Source: an uncultured Prevotella sp. (lineage in GTDB: Bacteria > Bacteroidota > Bacteroidia > Bacteroidales > Bacteroidaceae). Taken from it: a DNA stretch of 64,000 bases. Shown here piece after piece: positions 24,410 through 33,787 of the stretch (within the stretch, counting starts at the first letter, position 1; the number at the start of each line of letters is the position of its first letter). Position numbers and translations under genes: made by a program. The notes beneath the pieces are model-generated. The model did no database searches. It had not been told where the DNA came from and saw only the letters and a program-made list of their open reading frames with translations. The stretch covers positions 1 to 64,000 of the forward strand of contig CAJJWN010000013.1 of assembly GCA_905196835.1 (NCBI GenBank), written 5' to 3'.

Positions 24410-26884
24410 ATGTTATACTCAATTGAGAAAATAACGACTTTGATAGGCGCACGCCGCTATGGTTCGGCTGACGGCAACATACGTTGGATACTGACGGACA
24501 GCCGTAGCGTGTGCTTTCCCGAAGAGACTTTGTTCTTCGCCATACGCTCGGAACGCAACGACGGGCACAGGTATATAGCCGACCTTTACCGCCGCGGAGT
24601 GAGAAACTTCGTGGTAGAGGAACTGCCGACAGACCGAGACACGGCTTACGCCGACGCCAACTTCCTGAAGGTTCCGCACTCGGTGGAGGCCCTGCAACGG
24701 CTCGCCGAGCGTCACCGCGACGAGTTCGACATACCCATCGTGGGCATAACGGGCAGCAACGGCAAGACCGTTGTGAAGGAATGGCTTTACCAGTTGCTCT
24801 CTCCGCAGATGGTTGTCACGCGCAGTCCGCGCAGCTACAACTCGCAGATAGGCGTTCCCCTGTCGGTCTGGTTGCTCGACGAGCACTCACAGGTGGGCGT
24901 GTTCGAGGCCGGCATCAGCCAGAAAGGAGAGATGCAGGCGTTGCGCGCCATCATACAGCCTACCGTCGGCGTACTGACAAACCTTGGCACTGCGCACCAG
25001 GAAAACTTTGCGTCGATGGAAGAAAAATGCCTCGAAAAGCTAAAGCTCTTTCACGACACAAAGGCCATTGTCTACCCTTGGGACGACGAGACGGTAAGGA
25101 GTTGCGTGGCAAGATACGACTACAAGGGCGAGCAAATAGCCTGGTCCATGCGCGACCCGGCGGCAAAGATGTATATAAATAAGGTGGAAAAGAGCGGCAT
25201 ATCGACTACCGTTAGCTACGTATTCGACGGCAGGGAAGGCCGCTACACACTGCCATTCATCGACGAAGCGTCGGTTGCTAACTCTATAACATGCGCCGCA
25301 GTAGCCCTTCACTTAGGGCTTACCACGGAGCAGGTGGCCGGACGGATGGGCGACATCGAGCCCGTAGCCATGCGCCTGGAGGTGAAGGAAGGCCAGCACG
25401 GATGCACCCTTATAAACGACTCTTACAACTCCGACATCAACTCGCTCGACATCGCCCTCGACTTCATGAGCCGCCGACCGGACCACGCCGGACGCCAGCG
25501 AACACTCATATTGAGCGACATCTACCAGAGCGGAAAGGCCGGAGAGACGCTATACAAGGAAGTGTCAGACCTCGCAAAGACGCGAGGCGTGCAGAAAATA
25601 ATCGGCATCGGCCCGGAAATAAGCGCCAACGCAGCCGTCATAGACATACCCGAAAAGCACTTCTTCGCCGACTGCCACAAGTTCATTGCAAGCCCGGAGT
25701 TCGGTGGTTTGCACGATGAAGTAATCTTGCTGAAGGGCGCGCGCCGCTTCAGTTTCGACCGGCTGACCGAGCTTTTGGAGCAAAAGGTGCACGAGACAAT
25801 ACTTGAAGTGAACCTCGGAGCTGTGGTGAAGAACCTCAACCACTTCCGTTCGTACATGAAGCCGACCACAAAACTTGTCTGCATGGTAAAGGCCGACGCA
25901 TACGGAGCGGGCGCGGTAGAAGTGGCGAAGACGCTGCAAGACCACCGCGTTGACTATCTCGCCGTGGCCGTTGCGGACGAAGGCGTGACGCTAAGAAGGA
26001 ACGGCATAACGGCCAACATCATGATAATGAACCCCGAAATGACGGCGTTCAAGACCATGTTCGACTACAAGCTGGAGCCCGAAGTGTACAGTTTCCGCCT
26101 GCTTGACGCCCTCGTAAAGGCCGCACAGAAAGAAGGCATAACGGGTTATCCCGTCCACATAAAGCTCGACACGGGTATGCATCGCCTCGGCTTCAACCCG
26201 CTTACGGACATGGACGAGCTAATCTGCCGCCTGAAACGGCAGAACGCAGTCATCCCCCGTTCGGTGTTCTCACACTTCGTCGGCTCCGACAGCGACGACT
26301 TCGACAACTTTTCCGCACACCAGTTCGAGCTGTTTAAGGCCGGAAGCGACAAACTCCAGGCGGCGTTCAGCCACAAGATACTGCGCCACATGGACAATTC
26401 GGCCGGCATAGAGCACTTTCCCGAACGCCAGCTTGACATGTGCCGCCTCGGCCTCGGGCTGTATGGCATAGACAGTCGGGACAACTCCGTAATAAACAAC
26501 GTGTGCACGCTGAAGACCACAATACTGCAAATTCACCCCGTGCCGAAGGACGAAACCGTAGGCTACAGCCGCAAGGGCATACTCACAAGGGACAGCTTAA
26601 TCGGCGCAATACCAATAGGTTACGCCGACGGACTAAACCGCCTGCTGGGCTGCGGACGGTGCTACTGCCTTGTGAACGGCAAGAAAGCGCCCTACGTAGG
26701 CAACATCTGCATGGACGTGGCGATGATTGACGTGACCGACATAGACTGCAAGGAGGGCGACACGGTCGAGATTTTTGGCGACGACCTGCCAGTAACGGTG
26801 CTGTCAGACGTCATGGGCACCATCCCATACGAAGTGTTGACAAGCATCAGCAACCGTGTGAAGAGGGTTTATTTCCAAGACTGA
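24410..26884 (+). CDS. Bifunctional UDP-MurNAc-tripeptide:D-Ala-D-Ala ligase / alanine racemase
   Basis: Two consecutive peptidoglycan steps in one protein. The N-terminal MurF part (about 1-455) has the ATP-binding loop GITGSNGKT (112-120) and the LINDSYNSDINSL segment typical of MurF. The C-terminal alanine racemase (about 460-824) has the PLP lysine Lys494 in MVKADAYGAGA, DTGMHRLGF, and GNICMDVAMIDVT; Tyr719 in VGYSRKG is the probable second catalytic base. The 824 residues match fusions known from other Bacteroidetes. Making D-alanine beside the ligase that consumes D-Ala-D-Ala may help channel the substrate (inference). Confidence 0.96.
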   Translation: MLYSIEKITTLIGARRYGSADGNIRWILTDSRSVCFPEETLFFAIRSERNDGHRYIADLYRRGVRNFVVEELPTDRDTAYADANFLKVPHSVEALQRLAERHRDEFDIPIVGITGSNGKTVVKEWLYQLLSPQMVVTRSPRSYNSQIGVPLSVWLLDEHSQVGVFEAGISQKGEMQALRAIIQPTVGVLTNLGTAHQENFASMEEKCLEKLKLFHDTKAIVYPWDDETVRSCVARYDYKGEQIAWSMRDPAAKMYINKVEKSGISTTVSYVFDGREGRYTLPFIDEASVANSITCAAVALHLGLTTEQVAGRMGDIEPVAMRLEVKEGQHGCTLINDSYNSDINSLDIALDFMSRRPDHAGRQRTLILSDIYQSGKAGETLYKEVSDLAKTRGVQKIIGIGPEISANAAVIDIPEKHFFADCHKFIASPEFGGLHDEVILLKGARRFSFDRLTELLEQKVHETILEVNLGAVVKNLNHFRSYMKPTTKLVCMVKADAYGAGAVEVAKTLQDHRVDYLAVAVADEGVTLRRNGITANIMIMNPEMTAFKTMFDYKLEPEVYSFRLLDALVKAAQKEGITGYPVHIKLDTGMHRLGFNPLTDMDELICRLKRQNAVIPRSVFSHFVGSDSDDFDNFSAHQFELFKAGSDKLQAAFSHKILRHMDNSAGIEHFPERQLDMCRLGLGLYGIDSRDNSVINNVCTLKTTILQIHPVPKDETVGYSRKGILTRDSLIGAIPIGYADGLNRLLGCGRCYCLVNGKKAPYVGNICMDVAMIDVTDIDCKEGDTVEIFGDDLPVTVLSDVMGTIPYEVLTSISNRVKRVYFQD

Positions 26885-26936
26885 CGCACAGCAGATGTAA
26901 ATACTTGATTATCAGCAACATAACAACACGCTTTAC

Positions 26937-27024
26937 AAAAGGCGGCCTTTTGGTTTCCAAAAGGCCGCCTTTTGCGTTGCAATATGCCGTCTTTTGCAAG
27001 CCGAAAGGCCATGTTTTGCAACGC
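26937..27024. repeat. 22-nt periodic array, 4 units
   Basis: Units start at 26937, 26959, 26981 and 27003. The preceding sequence CTTGATTATCAGCAACATAAC resembles the tail motif (TGATTATCAA) found after other arrays, suggesting opposite orientation. It lies between murF-alr and the MFS gene. Confidence 0.8.
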
Positions 27025-27081
27025 AAAAGAACCATTAAACTATTTTAACGAGTAGCCATCCGTTTTTTAATAAAAAAACAG

Positions 27082-27089
27082 TAACTTTG
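27082..27089 (+). promoter_or_regulatory. -7 box of the MFS gene
   Basis: TAACTTTG followed by CGC, 46 nt before the ATG at 27136. Confidence 0.6.
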
Positions 27090-27135
27090 CGCAAACTTAC
27101 TTTTAAACAGATACTATTAATCAAAACAATAACTG

Positions 27136-28587
27136 ATGAATCCAATTCAAACGACAAAGATGACCAACTTCCGTTGGGTCATTTGTGCTTTGTTATTCTG
27201 CGCCACGACGGTAAACTACCTTGACAGGCAGGTGCTTTCGCTGACGTGGAAGGACTTTATAGCACCTGAGTTTCACTGGGATGATGCCCATTACGGCATG
27301 ATTACCGGTTTCTTCTCCGTCTTTTACGCCGTTGCCTGCCTGTTTGCCGGCAAGTTTGTTGACTGGATGGGCATAAAGAAAGGCTACCTTTGGGCCATCT
27401 TCATCTGGTCGCTGGGTGCGTGCCTGCACGCCGGATGCGGCTGGGTGACAATGGAAATAGAAGGACTTGAGTCCGTAGCGGCCCTCCGCGCGGTAGAGGC
27501 CGGCAGCGAAGTGGCAATAGCCATCGCCACCGTAAGCACATGGTTGTTCCTCGTTTGCCGCGCAATCCTCGCGCTGGGCGAGGCCGGCAACTTCCCCGCA
27601 GCCATCAAGGTTACGGCCGAATACTTCCCGAAGAAAGACCGCGCGTTCGCCACTTCTATCTTCAACTCTGGCGCATCGGTAGGTGCTTTGGCGGCTCCGC
27701 TCACCATCCCAATCCTCGCACAGCACCTCGGTTGGGAGATGGCGTTCATCATCATCGGTGCAATCGGCTTCGTCTGGATGTTCTTCTGGGCTCACCTTTA
27801 CGAGAAGCCGGAGAACACAAAGCGTGTGAACAAGGCCGAACTAATCTACATCAACCAGGACGACGAGGAGAATGCAGCCTCTGCCGAAGAGGCCAAGGAG
27901 GAGAAGACAATCCCCTTCATGCAGTGCTTCAAGTACAAGCAGACATGGTCGTTCGTCGTAGGCAAGTTCTTCACCGACGGCGTATGGTGGTTCTATCTGT
28001 TCTGGGCACCGGCATACTTCTCCGACCAGTTCCACTATCCTTCATCATCGCCCATGGGCATGGCGCTCATCTTCGTGCTCTATCTTATCGTCACCATTCT
28101 GTCAATCTACGGAGGTTACCTGCCCAAACTCTTCGTCGAGAAAAAGGGAATGGGTCCCTACTCGGGCCGTATGCTGGCGATGCTCATCTTCGCGTTCTTC
28201 CCCCTGTTCGCGCTGTTTGCACAGCCGTTGGGCGGCTATTCGGTATGGTTCCCGGCGATAATCATCGGCCTTGCAGGCGCAGGCCACCAGGCATGGTCGG
28301 CCAACCTGTTCTCGACCATCGGCGACATGTTCCCGAAATCGACCATCGCCACCATCACCGGCATCGGCGCAATGGCAGGAGGCATAGGCTCGCTGCTCAT
28401 CAACCTTGGCGCAGGCGAGCTGTTTACATACTCTGAAAGCATGGGCGCGGCGTTCACGTTCCTCGGCTTCGAGGGCAAGCCCGCAGGCTACATGATTATC
28501 TTCTGCATCTGCGCCGTGGCTTACCTGCTGGCTTGGATAATAATGAAGAGCCTCGTGCCGAAATACAAGCCAATCGTTGTTGAATAA
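27136..28587 (+). CDS. MFS transporter, hexuronate/anion-cation symporter (ACS) type
   Basis: Major-facilitator carrier of 483 residues with about 12 membrane helices. The N terminus carries the ACS hallmark TVNYLDRQVLSLTW followed by FSVFYAVACLFAGKFVDWMG (motif A-like). RAILALGEAGNFPAAIKVTAEYFPKKDRAFATS is split between helices 4 and 5 and is typical of ExuT/GudP hexuronate and galactonate carriers. An insert of about 35 residues after helix 3 (CGWVTMEIEGLESVAALR) is longer than in ExuT. No catabolic gene lies next to it, so the substrate (hexuronate or similar acid) is an inference. A hairpin terminator follows. Confidence 0.88.
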   Translation: MNPIQTTKMTNFRWVICALLFCATTVNYLDRQVLSLTWKDFIAPEFHWDDAHYGMITGFFSVFYAVACLFAGKFVDWMGIKKGYLWAIFIWSLGACLHAGCGWVTMEIEGLESVAALRAVEAGSEVAIAIATVSTWLFLVCRAILALGEAGNFPAAIKVTAEYFPKKDRAFATSIFNSGASVGALAAPLTIPILAQHLGWEMAFIIIGAIGFVWMFFWAHLYEKPENTKRVNKAELIYINQDDEENAASAEEAKEEKTIPFMQCFKYKQTWSFVVGKFFTDGVWWFYLFWAPAYFSDQFHYPSSSPMGMALIFVLYLIVTILSIYGGYLPKLFVEKKGMGPYSGRMLAMLIFAFFPLFALFAQPLGGYSVWFPAIIIGLAGAGHQAWSANLFSTIGDMFPKSTIATITGIGAMAGGIGSLLINLGAGELFTYSESMGAAFTFLGFEGKPAGYMIIFCICAVAYLLAWIIMKSLVPKYKPIVVE

Positions 28588-28608
28588 CATTTGACCGTCA
28601 TTTATATT

Positions 28609-28648
28609 AAGAATGGAGGCGCAACAAGTGTGCTTCCATTCTTTTTTA
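28609..28648 (+). terminator. Rho-independent terminator after the MFS gene
   Basis: AAGAATGGA (28609-28617) pairs with TCCATTCTT (28635-28643) and runs into a T-tract. It ends 2 nt before the -7 box of the next gene. Confidence 0.8.
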
Positions 28649-28649
28649 T

Positions 28650-28657
28650 TACATTTG
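28650..28657 (+). promoter_or_regulatory. -7 box of the radical SAM gene
   Basis: TACATTTG followed by CACC, 33 nt before the ATG at 28691 and directly after the terminator of the upstream gene. Confidence 0.65.
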
Positions 28658-28690
28658 CACCGGTTTAAACAGCAAGAAAGGAGACAAACA

Positions 28691-29470
28691 ATGAGCACAG
28701 TAATCTATCCATCACCTATCTTCGGACCTGTACACAGCCGCCGCCTCGGCCTCTCTCTGGGCATAAACCTTATGCCAGCAGACGGCAAGGTGTGCACATT
28801 CGACTGCATATACTGCGAATGCGGCTTCAACGCCGACCACCGTCCACGACAGAAAAGGCCGTCACGCGAGGAAGTTGCGGCCGCCTTAGAGCAAAAACTT
28901 AAAGACATGCAAGCCGACGGAAGGCTGCCCGACGTGCTCACGTTCGCAGGCAACGGCGAGCCGACAGCGCATCCGCAATTCGCCGGAATAATAGACGACA
29001 CGCTGCGCCTGCGCGACCGTTACTGCCCCAAAGCCAAGGTGTCGGTGCTCAGCAACGCCACGATGGCAATGCGCCCGGAGGTTCATGCCGCCCTCGAACG
29101 CGTTGACAACAACATCCTGAAGCTTGACACCGTAAGCCAGGAATACATCAACCGCGTGAACAGACCCACCTACCCCACCTACAACGTGCAGGAAATCATC
29201 GAGACAATACGCTCGTTCCGAGGCCACGCCATAGTGCAGACGATGTTCATGCGCGGCACGATTGACGGCCAAGACGTTGACAACACCGGCGAGGAATACG
29301 TCCGCCCGTGGCTCGAAGCGGTAAAACACATCGCCCCGAAGCAGGTCATGATATACACCATCGACCGCGAAACGCCCGACCACGACCTGCGCAAAGCCGC
29401 CCCGTCCATGCTCGACGCCATCCGCGACCGCGTACTGGCGATGGGCATACCCTGCTCGGCGGCGTACTGA
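28691..29470 (+). CDS. Radical SAM protein
   Basis: A 259-residue enzyme with the [4Fe-4S] cluster motif CTFDCIYC (Cys35, Cys39, Cys42), followed by LTFAGNGEPTAHP (the GGE-like SAM-contacting segment) and KVSVLSNATM. No additional Cys-rich C-terminal cluster is obvious. The start is the ATG after the -7 box; the longer frame would begin inside the terminator. Its last 24 codons are duplicated, in diverged but still protein-like form, at 29817-29888. Reaction unknown. Confidence 0.88.
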   Translation: MSTVIYPSPIFGPVHSRRLGLSLGINLMPADGKVCTFDCIYCECGFNADHRPRQKRPSREEVAAALEQKLKDMQADGRLPDVLTFAGNGEPTAHPQFAGIIDDTLRLRDRYCPKAKVSVLSNATMAMRPEVHAALERVDNNILKLDTVSQEYINRVNRPTYPTYNVQEIIETIRSFRGHAIVQTMFMRGTIDGQDVDNTGEEYVRPWLEAVKHIAPKQVMIYTIDRETPDHDLRKAAPSMLDAIRDRVLAMGIPCSAAY

Positions 29471-29526
29471 GAAAGTGAAGAATTAAGAATTAAGAGTTAA
29501 GAAAATTTGCCTTGAAAGCGTCTAAC

Positions 29527-29811
29527 ATGAAAGCTAATTCAAACGCACAACCAACAGACACATCGGTAAACGTCTTGATGATTAACTCACAAGGCATGAT
29601 GCTCTCCGTCCAAGGGAACGACTACTTCGTGTCATACAACCGCGTGCCGTGGCTCCGCGACGCCCGCATAAGCAGCGCACTGAACGTCCGCATGGCCGGA
29701 CAGAACGCAATAGAATGGCCCGACCTCGACGTTGACCTTGAAATAGAGAGCCTCATACATCCCGAATGCTATCCCTTAGTGATGAAAAGGTCGTCGCTGG
29801 ATGTGCTGTAA
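29527..29811 (+). CDS. DUF2442-like protein
   Basis: A 94-residue protein starting MKANSNAQPTDTSVNVLM. The late motif WPDLDVDLEIESLI matches the end of DUF2442 proteins (W-P-x-x-x-D-L/V-D), and the preceding VPWLRDARIS fits the same small fold. In other genomes DUF2442 genes often sit beside DUF4160 genes; none is seen here. The gene is bracketed by the 3' end of the radical SAM gene and a diverged copy of that 3' end, which points to insertion by recombination. The TTG at 29512 is a possible but weaker start. Confidence 0.68.
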   Translation: MKANSNAQPTDTSVNVLMINSQGMMLSVQGNDYFVSYNRVPWLRDARISSALNVRMAGQNAIEWPDLDVDLEIESLIHPECYPLVMKRSSLDVL

Positions 29812-29816
29812 ACACC

Positions 29817-29888
29817 GCATCGTCCGTGCTCGACACCATCCGCGACCGCGTCATAGCGACGGGCATTCCGTGCTCGGCGGCGTACTGA
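29817..29888 (+). pseudogene. Remnant of a second radical SAM allele (last 24 codons)
   Basis: In frame this encodes ASSVLDTIRDRVIATGIPCS-AAY and a stop, against APSMLDAIRDRVLAMGIPCS-AAY in the intact gene. By eye there are about 12 mismatches over roughly 90 nt including the tail GTGAAGAATTAAG. The changes are mostly synonymous or conservative, as between homologues, not random decay. No upstream part of the gene is present. Confidence 0.8.
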
Positions 29889-29925
29889 AAGAGTGAAGAA
29901 TTAAGAGCGAATGGTGAAGAAACAG

Positions 29926-29960
29926 AGTGCGTGTCTTGCTTATCAAGACACGCACTTTTT
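29926..29960 (+). terminator. Rho-independent terminator
   Basis: AGTGCGTGTCTTG (29926-29938) pairs perfectly with CAAGACACGCACT (29944-29956) across a 5-nt loop and is followed by TTTT. It ends the radical SAM/DUF2442 unit. Confidence 0.88.
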
Positions 29961-30326
29961 GTATTATGACACGACACGGATAAGCCTATACGGCAACACG
30001 GGATGACATTTGAATAATGGCAGAAAAACAATCTGCATATTTTCTGCCAATTCCCTACACCTGACCCACGTCAACATCTGCCGCTTCATGCTTGACAATT
30101 GTCAACCATCGCAGGCAAATGTTAATTCAGGATTTCGTGATGAACCAGACGAAAAACGGGCGTTATTCGGTCAAAACATGTCATTCTTACTGGCAGCAGG
30201 ACGCTGCTTAGCTCCGACAGAACGACGTATTTTCACATCATTTTACCAAATACAGAGGTTATTTCATATTTATTCACACGCAGAATAGCGGTCGGCAAGG
30301 CCATGTCAACGGTATTCTGACATACC

Positions 30327-30414
30327 CAAAGGCGGTCTTTAAGGATGCAAAAGACGGTCTTTTGCATCCTTAAAGGCCGCAAACGGCATGGATAAAGGCC
30401 GTCAATGCGGCGGG
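30327..30414. repeat. 22-nt periodic array, 4 units
   Basis: Units start at 30327, 30349, 30371 and 30393. It lies in spacer 29889-30699, which otherwise holds the terminator at 29926 and the cca promoter. I see nothing coding in it. A GC-rich stretch at about 30500-30615 is unexplained. Confidence 0.8.
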
Positions 30415-30667
30415 TGGAAGGCGTGTTCGCCGCGACCTATGGCCGTTTTCAAGCGTTTAAAATGTTAATATTAACATTCCGAGCCATTACATTTAACATT
30501 CCAAGAAACCACGCCGCGCACGCCGACAGGCCGGCACGCGCTCCGCCGTAGACGTGAAAGCACAGCCTATGCCGCGGCAAGCCTTTTCGTCAGACTCCAC
30601 GACAAAGGCCACGGCTAAAACATCCACATTTATTAATCCTTCATTCTTAAATCTTTGGAAAAAGCAC

Positions 30668-30675
30668 TACCTTTG
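30668..30675 (+). promoter_or_regulatory. -7 box of the CCA-adding enzyme gene
   Basis: TACCTTTG followed by CAGCC, 24 nt before the ATG at 30700. Confidence 0.65.
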
Positions 30676-30699
30676 CAGCCGCGTTAAACTTTTATTAAG

Positions 30700-32124
30700 A
30701 TGAGGATGCTTTCAGACGCCGAACTGGCGCAGCTTTTAGATAAAGACATATTCCATAAAATATCGGAAACGGCCGACCGGCTCGGCCTTGAATGCTACGT
30801 GGTGGGGGGCTACGTGCGCGACCTTTTCCTCGAACGGCCGTCCAACGACATCGACGTCGTCGTGGTGGGCAGCGGCATAAGCATGGCCGAGGCGCTGAAA
30901 AAGCAGCTCGGAGGGCGCGCCCACCTGTCCGTATTCCGCAACTTCGGGACGGCGCAGGTGAAGTACGGCGGCCTTGAAATAGAGTTCGTCGGCGCGCGCA
31001 AGGAGAGCTACAGCCACGACTCGCGCAAGCCGGTAGTGGAGGACGGCACGCTGGAGGACGACCAGAACCGCCGCGACTTCACCATCAACGCCCTCGCCGT
31101 GTGCCTCAACCGGGCGCGCTTCGGCGAGCTGGTTGACCCCTTCGACGGACTGGCCGACCTCGAGGACGGCATCATACGCACGCCGCTCGACCCCGACATC
31201 ACATTCTCTGACGACCCCCTGCGCATGTTGCGGTGCGTCCGCTTCGCCGCGCAGCTCAACTTCTTCATCGAAGACGAGACGTTTGACGCCCTCACGCGCA
31301 ACGCCGACCGCATCAAGATAATCAGCGGCGAGCGCGTGCAGGAGGAGCTTAACAAAATAATGATGACCGCCACGCCGAGCAAAGGCCTTGTCGAACTGTA
31401 CCGCTGCGGACTGCTGCCGCGGCTGCTGCCGGAGCTTACCGCCCTCGACATTGTGGAGAAGCGCAACGGCCGGGCGCACAAAAACAACTTCTACCACACG
31501 CTCGAAGTGCTCGACAACGTAAGCCGACACTCCGACAACCTGTGGCTGCGCTGGGCCGCGCTACTGCACGACATAGGCAAGCCCAAGACCAAACGGTGGA
31601 ACAACGCGCTCGGATGGACGTTCCACAACCATAACTTCGTGGGGGCGAAAATGGTGCCCGACATCTTCCGCAGACTGAAACTGCCCATGGACGCGAAGAT
31701 GAAATACGTACGCAAACTCGTAGACCTGCACATGCGCCCCATAGTAATAGCCGACGAGGTGGTGACCGACAGCGCTGTGCGCCGCCTGCTCAACGACGCC
31801 GGCGACGACATAGACGACCTCATGACGCTGTGCGAGGCCGACATAACCAGCAAGAACGAAGGCCGCAAGAAGCACTTTCTCGAGAACTTCCGCATAGTCC
31901 GCTCCAAGCTGCACGACCTCAAGGAGAAGGACTACAAGCGGCTCTTGCAGCCCTGCATAGACGGCAACGAAATCATGAGCATGTTCAACCTGAAGCCGTC
32001 ACACGAGGTTGGCGAGCTGAAAAAATACCTGAAAGACGCCGTGCTCGACAACCGCGTGCCCAACGAGCGCAAGCCTCTGATGGCGCTGCTCATGGAGAAG
32101 GCAAAGGAAATGGGGCTGGCGTAA
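30700..32124 (+). CDS. CCA tRNA nucleotidyltransferase / poly(A) polymerase family with HD domain
   Basis: Class II nucleotidyltransferase that adds or repairs the tRNA 3' CCA end. The head domain has GGYVRDLFLERPSNDIDVVV with the metal-binding aspartates, then RRDFTINALAV and DPLRMLRCVRFAAQLNF. A C-terminal HD hydrolase domain is present (LLHDIGKPKTKRW and HNHNFVGAKM). At 474 residues it has the HD-containing architecture. The neighbouring tRNA-Pro has no encoded CCA, consistent with the need for this enzyme. Met1 or Met3 could be the start. A poly(A) polymerase role cannot be excluded from sequence alone. Confidence 0.92.
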   Translation: MRMLSDAELAQLLDKDIFHKISETADRLGLECYVVGGYVRDLFLERPSNDIDVVVVGSGISMAEALKKQLGGRAHLSVFRNFGTAQVKYGGLEIEFVGARKESYSHDSRKPVVEDGTLEDDQNRRDFTINALAVCLNRARFGELVDPFDGLADLEDGIIRTPLDPDITFSDDPLRMLRCVRFAAQLNFFIEDETFDALTRNADRIKIISGERVQEELNKIMMTATPSKGLVELYRCGLLPRLLPELTALDIVEKRNGRAHKNNFYHTLEVLDNVSRHSDNLWLRWAALLHDIGKPKTKRWNNALGWTFHNHNFVGAKMVPDIFRRLKLPMDAKMKYVRKLVDLHMRPIVIADEVVTDSAVRRLLNDAGDDIDDLMTLCEADITSKNEGRKKHFLENFRIVRSKLHDLKEKDYKRLLQPCIDGNEIMSMFNLKPSHEVGELKKYLKDAVLDNRVPNERKPLMALLMEKAKEMGLA

Positions 32125-32176
32125 AAGCCCTAAAAGCGTTTAAATACTTTTCAAAAACAACGTTTTGCAAAATAAA

Positions 32177-32223
32177 AGAACGGCATTTCACTAAACTTCT
32201 GACAGTTTAAGAAACGCCGTTCC
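32177..32223. terminator. Bidirectional hairpin between cca and fecR
   Basis: AGAACGGCATTTC...TAAACT pairs imperfectly with AGTTTAAGAAACGCCGTTC. It lies between convergent gene ends with an A-rich stretch on one side and a T-rich one on the other. Confidence 0.65.
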
Positions 32224-32246
32224 TTGTTATTTTATATTATTGTTTA

Positions 32247-33221
32247 TTACCGTTTTTCTGAAATACAGACCCTCTTCCCGTCGTAACTGAACGCCGCAGC
32301 GCCCATGTCGTTAAGTGCTTCGACGACCTGTTGCAGGCTCATCGAGCGCGGGATGTTGAAGTGTACACGCACGTCGAGCGGCTTACGCGAGACGAAAACC
32401 ACGCTTACGTTGTACCACGCGCCAACCTCTCGCATCACGTCTTCAAGCCGCGCGTTGTCGAAACAGAACATACCGCGGCTCCATCCGGCGGCGGCCTGCA
32501 AGTCGGCCGGCGACACCCGTATGCCCCGTTTGCCCGAGAGCACGGCCTGATAGCCGGGCTTCAGTGTCTCCGCAAGGTCTCCGTCGGCATCGCATACCTG
32601 CACCTTGCCGCTGTAAAGCGTCACCTTGCGGCTTGCACCAGGGTATGTGCTGACATCGAACACGGTGCCGAGAACGCGGGCATCAAGCCCTTCCGCATGT
32701 ACGGTAAACGGCCTTTTATTGTCGTGCCGCACGTCAAACCGCGCCATGCCGACGAGCTTCACTTCCCTTGCCGGTTTACCGTTGAAGTCCTTTTCATATT
32801 CAAGACGCGAGCCTGCGCCGAGCAAAACGTGCGTGCCGTCAGGCAAAACGACGGGCTGAACGGTAGCCGCCGGGGTGCTTACGGTAACACGTCCGCCGCT
32901 CTCCGACTGCTCCACGCCTTGCGGAACGTCCATTGCGGCAAACGCTTCGACGGCATCTCCCGGTGTGGAAAGCCGTTGCCAAGGCAGCAATACGGCTACC
33001 AAAGCCACGGCGGCAACCGCCACCGCAGTCCATATGGCAGCCCTGACGGTGCGGCGGCGACGGCCTTTTGCACGGTGCTTGGCCGCAAACTCCACCCATG
33101 CAGCCTGCGTATCGCCGTCTTGCGGCATGTCGCCAGTGGCCTCGCCGAGGACACAAAGCAGGTCAAGGTCGGCCTCGCTGAAGTCGGTGTCGTGTCTTTT
33201 CACATTGTCGTTCATTGTCAT
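32247..33221 (-). CDS. FecR family anti-sigma / signal-transducing membrane protein
   Basis: Inner-membrane protein that holds its ECF sigma factor and relays the state of an outer-membrane receptor. The 324 residues comprise a short cytoplasmic region (to about 55), one membrane helix (AVAVAAVALVAVLLPW, about 65-82), a periplasmic FecR domain (LPDGTHVLLGAGSRLEYEKD, then KPFTVHAEGLDARVLGTVFD) and a C-terminal DUF4974 domain (CFDNARLEDVMREVGAWYNV). It overlaps the sigma gene by ATGA (33218-33221). The upstream TonB receptor has the matching STN signalling domain. Confidence 0.94.
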   Translation of the reverse strand: MTMNDNVKRHDTDFSEADLDLLCVLGEATGDMPQDGDTQAAWVEFAAKHRAKGRRRRTVRAAIWTAVAVAAVALVAVLLPWQRLSTPGDAVEAFAAMDVPQGVEQSESGGRVTVSTPAATVQPVVLPDGTHVLLGAGSRLEYEKDFNGKPAREVKLVGMARFDVRHDNKRPFTVHAEGLDARVLGTVFDVSTYPGASRKVTLYSGKVQVCDADGDLAETLKPGYQAVLSGKRGIRVSPADLQAAAGWSRGMFCFDNARLEDVMREVGAWYNVSVVFVSRKPLDVRVHFNIPRSMSLQQVVEALNDMGAAAFSYDGKRVCISEKR

Positions 33222-33727
33222 TCCTCCCGTCTTTCGATTTCTTCGCGCATCATGCGCAGTGCTTTCCGTATGTGTTTCTTCACCGTTTCAGGGCTTATGC
33301 CGAGGCTGTCGGCGGCCTGCCTGTGGGTAAGATGGCGGTAATAACACATGTTTATAATGCTCCGTGTAGGCTCTTCAAGGCGCGCGGCCACGGCCTCCGC
33401 CATGCTTAGCAGACGTTCGCGCTCGCGGCTTTCGGCCTCTGTCACAGGCTGTAACACCGCCGCCAGCGCGGCGGAATGCCTGCGCTCAACGTCCCGGTGC
33501 TTAAGCCTTAGCACGCAGGCGTTGTGCACGCACGTCCTAAGCCACGCTGCCTGGCGGCTCTGGTCGATGTCGCCGAAGCGCCGCCAGGCCGTCTCCATCA
33601 CGTCGGAAACGATGTCGCGTGCCTCGTCCTCGTCGCCCGTCATCTGCACGGCAAGCCTTACCAGGCGCGGATAATGGGCGCAGAACATGCGGCGGAACGG
33701 CTCTATTTTATCGTCATCGGTATCCAT
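33218..33727 (-). CDS. ECF RNA polymerase sigma factor
   Basis: A 169-residue sigma-70 family factor with only regions 2 and 4. Region 2 spans about 15-80 (YPRLVRLAVQMTGDEDEARDI, AAWLRTCVHNACVLRL) and region 4 about 105-160 (LEEPTRSIINMCYYRHLTHRQ, then the helix-turn-helix ADSLGISPETVKKHIRKAL). It lies 60 nt downstream of the receptor gene and overlaps fecR. It presumably drives the receptor gene, and perhaps itself, in response to the receptor's ligand. Confidence 0.94.
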   Translation of the reverse strand: MDTDDDKIEPFRRMFCAHYPRLVRLAVQMTGDEDEARDIVSDVMETAWRRFGDIDQSRQAAWLRTCVHNACVLRLKHRDVERRHSAALAAVLQPVTEAESRERERLLSMAEAVAARLEEPTRSIINMCYYRHLTHRQAADSLGISPETVKKHIRKALRMMREEIERREE

Positions 33728-33787
33728 TCATTCCGTAAAAAGTGGTTTCTGGCCGCAAAGTTAGCCATTATCCGCAAGACGGAAGCA

